A stretch of 64,000 nt of DNA. Origin: Streptomyces antnestii (lineage in GTDB: Bacteria > Actinomycetota > Actinomycetes > Streptomycetales > Streptomycetaceae). Positions 27,001-36,198 of this stretch are shown one piece after another. The stretch spans positions 1 through 64,000 of the forward strand of contig NZ_RZYA01000012.1 of assembly GCF_004005495.1 (NCBI RefSeq). The letters are read 5' to 3'. Numbering within the stretch: the first letter of the stretch is position 1; each line of letters opens with the position of its first letter. The notes under the pieces were generated by a model. That model was not told the DNA's origin, did not search any database, and was given only the letters and a program-made list of their open reading frames with translations. The position numbers and the translations under genes were made by a program.

Positions 27001-28280
27001 GGGGTCACTCCGAGGGTCGGGAAGTCGTGGTCGGTCAGCCAGTGGCGGCCCACGTCGCGCGAGCGCGCCCAGGAGGCCTCGACGGCGCTCTGGTCGGCGT
27101 CCTGCCCGAGATCGGCGGGGGTCGGCCCGATACGGCGGGCCAGCGGGGCCAGCTTGTCCGTGTCGAAGCCGAACACCTCCGCGGCGGCCAGGCCCAGCAT
27201 CCTGCGGGTCTCCGCGACCGGGATGTCGTGGAAGGTCCTCCGCAGCCACGCGCGGGTGTCCGGCCAGGTGCCCTCGGGGTGCGGGAAGTCGCTGCCCCAG
27301 AGGATGTTGTCGACGCCGATCTCGTAGCGCTGGGCGAGCTCGCGGCGCTTGGTGTTGGTGGCGCAGATGAACACCTGGCGGTCCAGGTACTCGTGCGGCG
27401 GACGCTTCAGCTCCGCGAACGGGGAGAGCTTCTTGCCGCCGTGCGCGCCCAGATAGAGCCGGTCCATGAACCAGAGCAGGTTGGGCAGCCACCAGCAACC
27501 CGACTCCGCCACACCGAACTTGAGTCCGGGGTGGCGCTCGAAGACGCCCGCCCACAACAGGAACCAGAGCGGCCGCGCGGGCCACCAGGTGACCTCGGAG
27601 ACGTAGATGCCCAGGTGGTCGCCGTACTCGTGGCGCGGGGCCGCGCCGGAGTGGGTGACCATCGGCATGCCGGTCTCGGCGGCCGCCGCCCAGATCGGGT
27701 CGTAGCGGGGGTCGTGGTAGGGGGCCTTGTCCACCCACATGGAGGGGATCATCAGCGCCCCGAGCCCGGACTCCTTGGCGCGGTGGATCTCGGCGACGAC
27801 CTTGTCCACGTCGCCGGTGATGGGCAACAGGGCGACCCCGCAATGCCGTTCGGGGTTCTGGGAGACGAACTCGGCGAGCCACCGGTTGTGCGCCTGCGCG
27901 CCCGCCATGCCCAGGTCGGGGTCCTGGTCGCCGGAGAGTCCGAGGCCGACGCCGAAGGGCGCGGCGGTCTGGCTGTCGACCGCGTCCGCGTCCGGGAAGA
28001 CGACCTCGGCCGCCACCCCGTCCCCGTCCAGTTCCTTGAGCCGCTGGGTGGCGTCCCAACCCCCCTTCAGCCCTTCCTCGTTGTCGGTGAACCACTTGTT
28101 CGCGAACGCCTCGTTGCGCACCCCGAGCCGGGTCATCTCCTCGCGGCGGCGGTCCCGTCCGGCGAGGAACTCGTCGAAGTCCCGGTGGAACCGGGCGTCC
28201 AGGTAGGGCCGGTACTCCTCGGTGGGAAGCCCGGCGTGGCAGTCGGAGGAGATGATCAGATAGGGATCCTCGTTGCTCAT
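26997..28280 (-). CDS. Amidohydrolase family protein (TIM-barrel), copy 1
   Basis: 427-aa paralogue of the next gene, with ISSDCHAG at the N-terminus, VTHSGAA in the middle and ILWGSDFPHPEG near the C-terminus. ATG 28280 follows GAGGGGA. The presence of two adjacent, coupled paralogues suggests a heteromer or consecutive steps. Confidence 0.87.
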   Translation of the reverse strand: MSNEDPYLIISSDCHAGLPTEEYRPYLDARFHRDFDEFLAGRDRRREEMTRLGVRNEAFANKWFTDNEEGLKGGWDATQRLKELDGDGVAAEVVFPDADAVDSQTAAPFGVGLGLSGDQDPDLGMAGAQAHNRWLAEFVSQNPERHCGVALLPITGDVDKVVAEIHRAKESGLGALMIPSMWVDKAPYHDPRYDPIWAAAAETGMPMVTHSGAAPRHEYGDHLGIYVSEVTWWPARPLWFLLWAGVFERHPGLKFGVAESGCWWLPNLLWFMDRLYLGAHGGKKLSPFAELKRPPHEYLDRQVFICATNTKRRELAQRYEIGVDNILWGSDFPHPEGTWPDTRAWLRRTFHDIPVAETRRMLGLAAAEVFGFDTDKLAPLARRIGPTPADLGQDADQSAVEASWARSRDVGRHWLTDHDFPTLGVTP

Positions 28281-28291
28281 CGTGTGTCCCC

Positions 28292-29176
28292 TCAGTCGAG
28301 AATGAAGCTCTCCAGGTACGCCGGGTCGGCCCGGTCCAGCATCGACTGCGACCTGGCCTTGATCTGCCGGTCGCTGTGCTCGCTCTCGGGAAGCAGCCAG
28401 AACCGGCCGGCCGCGACGCCCTCGGCGACCAGGTCCGCCACTTCCTCGACCGGCGTGAACCGCACCTCGTTCCCGGACTCCTTCATGGCGGCCTCCCATT
28501 GGTCGAGGCTGCGATAAGGCGTCTTACGGGGATGCTGCTTCGCATACCGCTCGGGCCGGTTGCGGTGCGACTCCCACAGGCCCGTACGCAGCATGTGGGG
28601 GCCGGGGAAGAGCACCGAGGCACCCACGCGCGCGTGCTCCGCCTTCAGATGCGCGTACAGCGACTCGGTCATCGTCACCACTGCCGCCTTCGTGACCGCG
28701 TACACGGACGCCGTCGGCAGGGGCGCGATCCCGCCGTCCCCGGACGAGGTGTTGACGACGTGACCCTCGTCGCCGGCCGCGATCATGCGCGGCACGAACG
28801 CCTGGACGCCATGGAAGACACCCCACACGTTGACGGCGAACGCCCACTTCCAGTCATTCGGTTCGTGCTGCCACATGCGGCCTTCGGCACCCGAGCCGAC
28901 GCCCGCGTTGTTGCACAGCACATGGCAGGCGCCGAACGTCTCGTACGTGTCGTCGGCGAGCGCCATCACCTGCTCACGCTCGCTCACGTCGACCACGCGC
29001 GCGTGCACCGTCGCACCGTCCGAGCGCAGCGACTCGGCGGCCTTCTCCAGGGCGGACTCCTCGACGTCGGCGAGCACGACCTTCAGGCCGTCCGCCGCGA
29101 ACCGCCGCGCCATGGCGAGCCCGATCCCGCTCGCCGCGCCCGTGACGACGGCCACCTGTCCCGCTTCGAGCCGCAT
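28292..29176 (-). CDS. SDR family NAD(P)-dependent oxidoreductase
   Basis: 294-aa short-chain dehydrogenase with VTGAASGIGLAMA (cofactor), NNAGVGSG, the SSGDGG serine region and YAVTK catalytic motif. The extra C-terminal 50 residues are typical of larger SDRs. It overlaps the acetoacetate decarboxylase gene by ATGA and precedes the amidohydrolases by 11 nt. Confidence 0.9.
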   Translation of the reverse strand: MRLEAGQVAVVTGAASGIGLAMARRFAADGLKVVLADVEESALEKAAESLRSDGATVHARVVDVSEREQVMALADDTYETFGACHVLCNNAGVGSGAEGRMWQHEPNDWKWAFAVNVWGVFHGVQAFVPRMIAAGDEGHVVNTSSGDGGIAPLPTASVYAVTKAAVVTMTESLYAHLKAEHARVGASVLFPGPHMLRTGLWESHRNRPERYAKQHPRKTPYRSLDQWEAAMKESGNEVRFTPVEEVADLVAEGVAAGRFWLLPESEHSDRQIKARSQSMLDRADPAYLESFILD

Positions 29177-29973
29177 CAGACGCTCCCCTCGGGCGGCCCG
29201 TCGAGGATCTGCTGAGGGTCGTCGTAGCGCTGGTGGATGTACGGCAACAGGGCCTGGGCGCTGACCCGTTCGACGATCTTGCCCGTCTGGTCGGTGGTCT
29301 TCTCGCCGATGGTGATCTCGACAAGGGAGCGGACCGGCAGATCGGCGACCGGGTCGTACATCGACTCGCGCAGGACCACGTCCCCGGTGACCTGCTCCAG
29401 CTTGCGGACCTTCTCGTTGCGTACGCAGTGCACGAGCACCGGCTCCACGTCGAAGCCCGAACCGTCCACCGCGGGAAGGAACTTGAAGTAGAAGTCCGTC
29501 TTCCGCGCGGGCTCGGGCAGTGGCAGCGGGCCGCTCACCGCGCCGCGCACCTCCACGAAGGCGATGCCGTGCCGGGCCAGCGCCGCCCGCACCACGAGGC
29601 CGTCCCGCTCGACCGTCACCTCGCCCAGTTTCTTGGGTTCGCCGAACACCTCGCGGCCGCCGATCAGGGCCCGCTCGTGGGTCATCGGCATGACGAGCGG
29701 ATACCAGCCCTCGACGCCGCCGTGCTCCGCGGCGACGGCGACCGAGCCCGCGCCCAGCGGGTAGCCCGGCAGATCGACCTTGCTGATGTTGGCCCGCACC
29801 AGGGGGCGCGCGGTGGGCTTGAGCGGGGGCGGGAGGACCGCGGCGACCGCGTCCGGGTCGCTCTCCCAGACGGCCACCACCCCGGTGGACCAGATGTCGG
29901 GAAGCTTGGAGCTCGCGGTGCGCGCGGCGGCGATCTCCGCCTCGGTGCGCGCTCCGTATCGAATGCGTGCCAT
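29176..29973 (-). CDS. Acetoacetate decarboxylase family protein
   Basis: 265 aa. The Schiff-base lysine motif is present as FGEPKKLGEV (K114, K115). Family members decarboxylate beta-keto acids or catalyse related C-C chemistry on ring compounds. It is the first gene of the operon, with GAAGGGTGA upstream of the ATG, facing the TetR gene. Confidence 0.87.
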   Translation of the reverse strand: MARIRYGARTEAEIAAARTASSKLPDIWSTGVVAVWESDPDAVAAVLPPPLKPTARPLVRANISKVDLPGYPLGAGSVAVAAEHGGVEGWYPLVMPMTHERALIGGREVFGEPKKLGEVTVERDGLVVRAALARHGIAFVEVRGAVSGPLPLPEPARKTDFYFKFLPAVDGSGFDVEPVLVHCVRNEKVRKLEQVTGDVVLRESMYDPVADLPVRSLVEITIGEKTTDQTGKIVERVSAQALLPYIHQRYDDPQQILDGPPEGSV

Positions 29974-30032
29974 GTCGAATCACCCTTCGTCGGCGCGGAG
30001 TTGCGTGGACGGGTGTGCACTTGCGGATGCTC

Positions 30033-30047
30033 TGTAACACAGTTACA
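30033..30047. promoter_or_regulatory. TetR operator candidate
   Basis: Perfect palindrome TGTAAC-ACA-GTTACA between the decarboxylase operon and the divergent TetR gene. Confidence 0.75.
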
Positions 30048-30056
30048 ACAGCTTCC

Positions 30057-30686
30057 GTGAAGGGTAAAGACACGCGCACACATCTCGACCGGGAACAGGT
30101 GCTCGCCGCCGCCGCGAAGCTGGTGAAGCAGCAGGGCCCGCAGTCGCTGACGATGCGGAAACTCGCCGCCGAGCTCGGCACGGCCGTCACCTCGATCTAC
30201 TGGCACGTCGGCAACCGCGAGTCCCTGCTCGAAGCCCTCGTCGAGCGGACCGTCGCCGACCTCGGGGAGATCCGCCCGCGCGGCACCACCCCGGAGCAGC
30301 GCGTCGCCTCCGTCGCCGGCGCCCTGCGCCGCCAGCTGCGCGAGCACCCGCACCTCGTCGCGATGGTGCACGAACGCGGCCTGACCGAACGGATGTTCCT
30401 GCCCGCACAGCAGGCCCTCGTGCGCGAGGTGCACGCCGCGGGCCTGCACGGCAGCCGTGCCGCCGGCGTCGTACGGGCCGTGCAGTTCCATGTCGTCGGC
30501 CATGTCCTGGTGGAGCGCCAGCGCGAGCGCGCGCCCGCGCAACGGCCCGGCGAGGAGGAGCTGTGGGGCGCGCTGACGGCGGCGGGCGACCCGGCGCTCG
30601 CCCGCGCGCTCAGCGTGCCGGCCGACCCGGAGAAGGTGTTCGACACCTCCGTCAGGGCTCTGGTCTCAGGCCTGTTGCGGACATAA
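30057..30686 (+). CDS. TetR/AcrR family transcriptional regulator
   Basis: 209 aa. The N-terminal helix-turn-helix covers about residues 29-49 (LTMRKLAAELGTAVTSIYWHV). The C-terminal ligand domain contains ERTVADLGEIRPRG. The GTG at 30057 places the operator just upstream; the ATG at 30027 would put the operator inside the gene. It is the likely repressor of the 29973-25774 operon. Confidence 0.88.
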   Translation: MKGKDTRTHLDREQVLAAAAKLVKQQGPQSLTMRKLAAELGTAVTSIYWHVGNRESLLEALVERTVADLGEIRPRGTTPEQRVASVAGALRRQLREHPHLVAMVHERGLTERMFLPAQQALVREVHAAGLHGSRAAGVVRAVQFHVVGHVLVERQRERAPAQRPGEEELWGALTAAGDPALARALSVPADPEKVFDTSVRALVSGLLRT

Positions 30687-30747
30687 CGGGCGTGACCGCG
30701 GGGCCGGGCGACAGAACTGTCGGTCGTGGCCCGTATCCTCATGGACC

Positions 30748-31746
30748 ATGCTCGAAGACCAGACGACCGCCGCGTCCGCCGCCCCGTGGCCGGCCGCGTA
30801 TCCGCAGGGATACGCGGTCGTCGACGTGGAGACCACCGGCCTCTCCCGGAACGACCGGATCATCTCCGCAGCCGTCTACCGGCTCGACGCCCAGGGCGAG
30901 GTCGAGGACCACTGGTACACGCTGGTCAACCCCGAGCGCGACCCCGGCCCCGTCTGGATCCACGGCCTGACGAACGACGTGCTCGAAGGCGCGCCCCTCT
31001 TCAAGGACATCGCCGAGGAGTTCGCGGCCCGGCTCGACGGCCGCGTGCTCGTCGCGCACAACGCGGTCTTCGACTGGTCGATGATCGCCCGCGAGTACGC
31101 CCGCGCGGAGCGCACCGCCCCGGTCCGCCAGCGGCTGTGCACCATCGCGCTGTCCAAGGAGCTCGGCCTCCCGCTGCCCAACCACAAGCTGGAGTCCCTC
31201 GCCGCCCACTTCGGCGTCGTCCAGCGCAACGCGCACCACGCGCTCGACGACGCGCGCGTGCTCGCCGAGGCGTTCCGGCCGAGCCTGCGGGCCGCCGCGA
31301 GCGGCGGGGTGCGGCTGCCCCTCCTGGAGTGCCGGCCGCTCACCGAGTGGACGGACGGCGCGGCGCGGATCGGCCGTCAGGGTTCGGCGCCCTCGTCGTC
31401 CACGCCCTACGGAGGGGGCGGCAGCTGGCGCCCCTCGCGCAAGCGGCAGCCGTGCCCGTACCCGAACCCCGGCCGTTACGAACCGGGCAAACCTCTCAAG
31501 CAGGGCATGCGGGTGGCGTTCTCCGGAGACACCTCCGTGGACCGCCAGCTCCTGGAGGACCGCGCCGTGGAGGCCGGACTCCACATCGCGACGAGCCTGT
31601 CCCGGCTCACCAGCCTCCTCGTCACGAACGACCCCGACTCGTACACGTCGAAGGCCGTCAAGGCGAAGCAGTTCGGGACCCCGGTCATCGACGAGGCGGC
31701 CTTCGGGCAGCTCCTGCGGGACGTCGCCCCGGCGTCAGACGGGTGA
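30748..31746 (+). CDS. DEDDh 3'-5' exonuclease with C-terminal BRCT domain
   Basis: 332 aa. The N-terminal DnaQ-like exonuclease domain has VVDVETTGLS (D26, E28), HNAVFDWSMI and NAHHALDDARV. A linker of about 60 residues leads to a BRCT-like domain (residues about 251-327, GMRVAFSGDTSVDRQLLE and SLLVTNDPDS). This architecture is known for actinobacterial DNA-repair or proofreading nucleases related to Pol III epsilon. Confidence 0.9.
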   Translation: MLEDQTTAASAAPWPAAYPQGYAVVDVETTGLSRNDRIISAAVYRLDAQGEVEDHWYTLVNPERDPGPVWIHGLTNDVLEGAPLFKDIAEEFAARLDGRVLVAHNAVFDWSMIAREYARAERTAPVRQRLCTIALSKELGLPLPNHKLESLAAHFGVVQRNAHHALDDARVLAEAFRPSLRAAASGGVRLPLLECRPLTEWTDGAARIGRQGSAPSSSTPYGGGGSWRPSRKRQPCPYPNPGRYEPGKPLKQGMRVAFSGDTSVDRQLLEDRAVEAGLHIATSLSRLTSLLVTNDPDSYTSKAVKAKQFGTPVIDEAAFGQLLRDVAPASDG

Positions 31747-31809
31747 TTGCGCGGCGACTCGCCCGCCCGCCGCTCGCCCCGCGCGACCGCGACGCCCACC
31801 CTGTGGCGC

Positions 31810-32043
31810 ATGGCACGTTGTGAAGTCTGCGGAAACGACTACGGAATGTCCTTCGAAGTGCACGCGCAGGGCGCGGTGCACGTATTCGACTGCTTCTCCT
31901 GCGCCATCCACCGCATGGCGCCGATCTGCGAGCACTGCCGGTGCCGCATCGTCGGCCAGGGAGTAGAGGTCGACGGGCACTGGTACTGCGGGGCGCACTG
32001 CTCCCGCGCGGAGGGGAGGGTGGGGATCGTCGACAAGGTCTGA
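31810..32043 (+). CDS. Cys-rich LIM/zinc-ribbon-like small protein
   Basis: 77 aa with CEVCGNDYG, CFSCAIHRM, CEHCRCR and YCGAHCS, eight or more cysteines in CxxC pairs, expected to bind two zinc ions. Similar short proteins in actinobacteria have no known role. ATG at 31810. Confidence 0.75.
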   Translation: MARCEVCGNDYGMSFEVHAQGAVHVFDCFSCAIHRMAPICEHCRCRIVGQGVEVDGHWYCGAHCSRAEGRVGIVDKV

Positions 32044-32087
32044 CCCACTGCCCCTGCGGCCCCCTCGGACACACCCCCGTGATGTCA

Positions 32088-32116
32088 CCCCACGACCGAG
32101 TTGTACGGTCGTGGGG
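32088..32116 (+). other. 11-bp hairpin ending at the SURF1 start codon
   Basis: CCCCACGACCG (32088-32098) pairs with CGGTCGTGGGG (32106-32116) around a 7-nt loop. The last paired base is the G of the GTG start. It may terminate the upstream gene or hide the SURF1 start. Confidence 0.6.
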
Positions 32117-32910
32117 TGTACCGCTTCCTGTTGTCCCGGCAGTGGGTGATCCTCACCCTCATCACCCTCCTCCTCATCCCCACGATGATCGAGCTGGGCT
32201 TCTGGCAGCTGCACCGTCACCAGCACCGGGTCGCGCAGAACCAGCAGATCGGTGACGCGCTCGCCGCGAAGCCGCTGCCCGCCGAGCGGCTCACCTCCCC
32301 CGGGAAGCCCGTCCCCCGGGCCGAGATCCACCGCCGGGTCTTCGCGAAGGGGACGTTCGACACCGCGCACGAGGTCGTCGTGCGGCGCCGCACGAACTCC
32401 GACAGCGAGGTCGGCTTCCACGTCCTCACCCCGTTCGTCCTCGACGACGGCAAGGTGCTCCTCGTCAACCGCGGCTGGATCCCGGCCAACGGCGCGCAGA
32501 CCGACTTCCCGAAGATCCCGGCGCCCGCGCGCGGCGAGGTCACCGTCACCGGCCGGCTGATGGCCGACGAGACGACCGCCGCGAGCGGCATCAAGAACAT
32601 CAAGGGCCTGCCGGCCCGTCAGATCATGCTGATCAGCAGCGGCCAGCAGGCCAGGGCGCTCGGCGAGCAGGTCCTCGGCGGCTTCATCGAGCAGACGGCG
32701 CCGGACCCGAAGGGCGGCACCCCTCAGCTGATCCCCGCCCCCGACCACAGCGACATCGGCCCGCACATGGCGTACGCGGTGCAGTGGTGGCTGTTCTCGG
32801 CCGCGGTCCCCGTCGGCTGGGTCGTCCTCGTACGGCGCGAGCGCCGCGACCGCGCGGAGGCGGCGACGGCGGAGAAGACCCCCGCGGGCCCCGAGCCCGC
32901 CACGGTGTAG
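32116..32910 (+). CDS. SURF1 family cytochrome oxidase assembly protein
   Basis: 264 aa with a transmembrane helix at each end (WVILTLITLLLIPTMIELGF and WWLFSAAVPVGWVVLV). Between them is the periplasmic SURF1 domain with GFWQLHRHQHR, LVNRGWIPA and IGPHMAYAVQWW. It assists assembly of cytochrome c oxidase. There is no separate Shine-Dalgarno. Confidence 0.92.
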   Translation: MYRFLLSRQWVILTLITLLLIPTMIELGFWQLHRHQHRVAQNQQIGDALAAKPLPAERLTSPGKPVPRAEIHRRVFAKGTFDTAHEVVVRRRTNSDSEVGFHVLTPFVLDDGKVLLVNRGWIPANGAQTDFPKIPAPARGEVTVTGRLMADETTAASGIKNIKGLPARQIMLISSGQQARALGEQVLGGFIEQTAPDPKGGTPQLIPAPDHSDIGPHMAYAVQWWLFSAAVPVGWVVLVRRERRDRAEAATAEKTPAGPEPATV

Positions 32911-32997
32911 GGCACACGAACGCCGGGGCCCGCCCCGCGCTCACTCGCCCGGCCCCCGGTGGGATTGGCGGCCCGGTCAGCCGGGAACCCGCCTCAC

Positions 32998-34773
32998 GTG
33001 CACCGACCCCTTGAGGACTACGCGCTCATCGGCGACCAGCAGACGGCCGCCCTCGTCTCACGTGCCGGCTCCGTCGACTGGCTCTGTCTCCCCCGCTTCG
33101 ACTCGGCCGCGTGCTTCGCGTCCCTGGTCGGCGGCCATGACAACGGCCACTGGCGGCTCGCCCCGAAGGGCGCGGGCGACTGCACCCGCCGCTCCTACCG
33201 TCCCGGCACGCTGATCCTCGACACGGAGTGGGACACCGACGAGGGCAGCGTCCGGGTCACCGACCTGATGCCGCAGCGCGACCGGGCCCCCGACCTCGTA
33301 CGCGTCGTCCAGGGCCTCAGGGGCCGCGTCACGATGCGCGGCACCCTGCGGCTGCGCTTCGACTACGGGTCGATCGTGCCGTGGATGCGCCGGGCCGACG
33401 GCCACCGCGTGGCCGTCGCGGGTCCCGACTCGATGTGGCTGCGCAGCGAGCCCCCCGTCCGCACCTGGGGCAAGGACTTCGCCACGCACTCCGAGTTCAC
33501 CGTGGAGGAGGGCGAGACGGTCGCGTTCGTACTGACCTGGCACCCGTCGCACGAGCCGCGCCCGGACCTCATCGACCCTCTCGAGTCGCTGCGCAGCTCC
33601 GAGCAGGCGTGGCAGGAATGGTCGGCGCGGTGCCGCTACCAGGGTCCCCACCGGGACGCGGTCCTTCGCTCCCTGCTCACGCTGAAGGCGCTCACGTTCG
33701 AACCGACCGGCGGGATCGTCGCCGCGCCCACGACGTCGCTGCCCGAGGAGCTCGGCGGCGTCCGCAACTGGGACTACCGGTACTGCTGGCTGCGCGACTC
33801 GACCCTCACGCTCGGCGCGCTCGCGTCGGCCGGCTATCTCGACGAGGCCGAGGCGTGGCGGAGGTGGCTGCTGCGCGCGGTCGCGGGCGACCCGGCGGAC
33901 CTGCAGATCATGTACGGGCTCTCGGGCGAGCGCCGGCTGCCCGAGACCGAACTGCCGTGGCTGGCCGGATACGCCCGGTCCACCCCCGTGCGCGCGGGCA
34001 ACGACGCCGTGCACCAGCTCCAGCTCGACGTGTACGGGGAGGTGATCGACTCGCTCGCCCTGGCGCGGCGCGCGGGCATGCCCTCCGAGCCGCACGCGTG
34101 GCGGCTGCAGCTGGCGCTCATCGAGTTCCTGCGCACGGCCTGGCGCGAGCCCGACCAGGGACTGTGGGAGGTCCGTGGTCCGCGCCGGCACTTCGTGCAC
34201 TCCAAGGTGATGGCGTGGGTAGCGGCGGACCGCATCGTGACCGCCCTGGAGGAGGACGCCGGCCTGGCGGGCGACCTGGACGCCATGCGGCAGCTGCGCG
34301 ACGACATCCACCGCGATGTCCTCGCGCGCGGATTCGACGCGGAACGCAACACGTTCACGCAGTTCTACGGCTCGACGGAGCTCGACGCGTCGCTGCTCCT
34401 GATCCCCCGCGTCGGCTTCCTGCCGCCCGACGACCCGCGCGTGGTCGGCACGGTCGAGGCCATCTGCGACGAGCTCTGCGAGAACGGCCTGGTGCGCCGC
34501 TACAGCGCCGAGGCGACCGGCGTCGACGGACTCCCGGGCCGCGAGGGCACCTTCCTCGTCTGCTCGTTCTGGCTCGCCGACGCGCTGCATCTGACGGGCC
34601 GCACGAAGGAGGCGCGCGAGCTGTTCGAACAGCTCGTGGCGACCGGCAACGACGTGGGCCTGCTCGCCGAGGAGTACGACCCGGTGTCGCGGCGCATGCT
34701 CGGAAACTTCCCGCAGGCGTTCAGCCACATCGGTCTGGTGGGCACCGCCTACACCCTGTTCGGGACCGGGTAG
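32998..34773 (+). CDS. Glycoside hydrolase family 15 protein (glucoamylase/trehalase-like)
   Basis: 591 aa. N-terminal beta domain (LEDYALIGDQQTAALVSRAG and SVDWLCLPRFDS), then a C-terminal alpha/alpha barrel with GGVRNWDYRYCWLRDSTL carrying the catalytic-acid region. This cytoplasmic actinobacterial subgroup includes trehalases and glucan hydrolases; the exact sugar cannot be decided. GTG start at 32998; 32959 is an alternative. Confidence 0.88.
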   Translation: MHRPLEDYALIGDQQTAALVSRAGSVDWLCLPRFDSAACFASLVGGHDNGHWRLAPKGAGDCTRRSYRPGTLILDTEWDTDEGSVRVTDLMPQRDRAPDLVRVVQGLRGRVTMRGTLRLRFDYGSIVPWMRRADGHRVAVAGPDSMWLRSEPPVRTWGKDFATHSEFTVEEGETVAFVLTWHPSHEPRPDLIDPLESLRSSEQAWQEWSARCRYQGPHRDAVLRSLLTLKALTFEPTGGIVAAPTTSLPEELGGVRNWDYRYCWLRDSTLTLGALASAGYLDEAEAWRRWLLRAVAGDPADLQIMYGLSGERRLPETELPWLAGYARSTPVRAGNDAVHQLQLDVYGEVIDSLALARRAGMPSEPHAWRLQLALIEFLRTAWREPDQGLWEVRGPRRHFVHSKVMAWVAADRIVTALEEDAGLAGDLDAMRQLRDDIHRDVLARGFDAERNTFTQFYGSTELDASLLLIPRVGFLPPDDPRVVGTVEAICDELCENGLVRRYSAEATGVDGLPGREGTFLVCSFWLADALHLTGRTKEARELFEQLVATGNDVGLLAEEYDPVSRRMLGNFPQAFSHIGLVGTAYTLFGTG

Positions 34774-34796
34774 GGGTGTCCGGCAGGATAGGAACC

Positions 34797-35552
34797 ATGG
34801 ATCTTGGACTGAAGGACCGTGTCTACGTCGTCACCGGCGCCACCCGCGGCCTGGGCAACGCCGCCGCGCGTGAGCTCGTGGCCGACGGCGCGAAGGTGAT
34901 CATCACCGGGCGGGACGAGAAGCGCGTGGCCGAGGCCGCGGACGCGCTGGGTGAGAACGCCGTCGGGGTCGCCGCCGACAACGCCGACCCCGCCGTCGCG
35001 GGCCGTCTGATCGCGGCCGCGCGCGAGCACTTCGGCGGCTTCGACGGCGTACTGATCAGCGTCGGCGGGCCGGCCCCCGGCTTCGTGGCGGACAACACCG
35101 ACGCGCAGTGGGAGTCGGCCTTCGAGTCGGTCTTCCTCGGCGCCGTGCGGCTCGCGCGCGCGGCGGCGGCCGAGCTCGGCGAGGGCGGCGTCATCGGCTT
35201 CGTCCTCTCCGGTTCCGTGCACGAGCCGATCCCCGGCCTGACCATCTCCAACGGTCTGCGTCCCGGGCTCGCCGGGTTCGCGAAGTCCCTGGCGGACGAG
35301 CTGGGTCCGCGCGGCATCCGTGTCGTCGGGCTGCTCCCCGCGCGGATCGACACGGACCGGGTCCGTGAGCTCGACGGGCTCTCGGCCGACCCGGAGGTGA
35401 CGCGCGCCGCCAACGAGGCGCGGATCCCGCTGCGCCGCTACGGCACCCCGGAGGAGTTCGGGCGCGCCGCCGCGTTCTTCCTGTCGCCGGCCGCGTCGTA
35501 CCTCACCGGTGTGATGCTCCCGGTGGACGGCGGGTTCCGGCACGGATTTTGA
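34797..35552 (+). CDS. Atypical SDR family oxidoreductase lacking YxxxK
   Basis: 251 aa with a normal cofactor motif TGATRGLG and NADP-type start. The catalytic YxxxK is replaced: after the conserved SGSVHEPIPG the expected site reads SNGLR. C-terminal PAASYLTGVMLPVDGG is typical. Activity is uncertain. ATG follows AGGA. The stop codon starts a 13-bp tandem repeat. Confidence 0.85.
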   Translation: MDLGLKDRVYVVTGATRGLGNAAARELVADGAKVIITGRDEKRVAEAADALGENAVGVAADNADPAVAGRLIAAAREHFGGFDGVLISVGGPAPGFVADNTDAQWESAFESVFLGAVRLARAAAAELGEGGVIGFVLSGSVHEPIPGLTISNGLRPGLAGFAKSLADELGPRGIRVVGLLPARIDTDRVRELDGLSADPEVTRAANEARIPLRRYGTPEEFGRAAAFFLSPAASYLTGVMLPVDGGFRHGF

Positions 35553-35601
35553 GCCGGACCTCTGAGCCGGTCTTCTGAGCCGGTCTTCTGAGCCGGACCG
35601 A
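35550..35601 (+). repeat. 13-bp tandem repeat at the SDR stop codon
   Basis: TGAGCCGG at 35550, 35563, 35576 and 35589. TGA therefore occurs in all three frames, followed by a small GGCGCT/GCGCC-like element. Confidence 0.9.
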
Positions 35602-35615
35602 GAGCGCCTAGGGCG

Positions 35616-36194
35616 CTAAGTCACGCGCTCCGCGCGGTGCTTGACCGCGCGGAGCCGCACCTCGGCCGGCAGGGCGGCGAGGCCCGCGGAGTCCCGTGCG
35701 TGGGCGAGAGCCTCCTCGCTGATCCGCCGGAGCGCCGTCCCGGCTTCCGCGTGCGGTGCGAGGACCAGGCCCATACGGACGCGCGGTGTGGAGCGCCGCC
35801 CGGTCAGGAGGGCCCCGGCCCGCTCGACGCCGTCGAGCGACTCGGCCTCGCCGGCGAGCACCCCTTCGAGCGCGCGGCCGCGCAGCAGCGCGCCCTCGCC
35901 GTCCCCGGTGTCGACGAGGACCTCGGAGAGCCGGCGCCGGCGCAGCTGGGCGACCAGCCACCACAGGGCGAGCAGCACGCAGACGGCGAGCACGGCGATG
36001 ACGGCGGGCCACCACCAGCCGTCGTCGTGCCACCGCTCGCGGTCCGCCGTGCTCAGCAGCACGTCGTGCCGCCCGTCGTAGATCCACCAGGACGGCGGGT
36101 GCGCGCCGAGGCCGACGGCGAGGACGGACCCGCCGAACGCGACGAGGATCAGGCCGACAAGTCCGACGACGACCCGGTTCACGGTCCTGAGCAC
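35616..36194 (-). CDS. amaP: Alkaline shock response membrane anchor protein AmaP-like
   Basis: 192 aa with two transmembrane segments (GLVGLILVAFGGSVLAVGLG and VIAVLAVCVLLALWWLVAQL), followed by a cytoplasmic domain. In Firmicutes AmaP anchors Asp23 to the membrane. It is the last gene of a five-gene Asp23 cluster, 4 nt after the DUF6286 gene. GTG start. Confidence 0.82.
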   Translation of the reverse strand: MLRTVNRVVVGLVGLILVAFGGSVLAVGLGAHPPSWWIYDGRHDVLLSTADRERWHDDGWWWPAVIAVLAVCVLLALWWLVAQLRRRRLSEVLVDTGDGEGALLRGRALEGVLAGEAESLDGVERAGALLTGRRSTPRVRMGLVLAPHAEAGTALRRISEEALAHARDSAGLAALPAEVRLRAVKHRAERVT

Positions 36195-36198
36195 GGGC

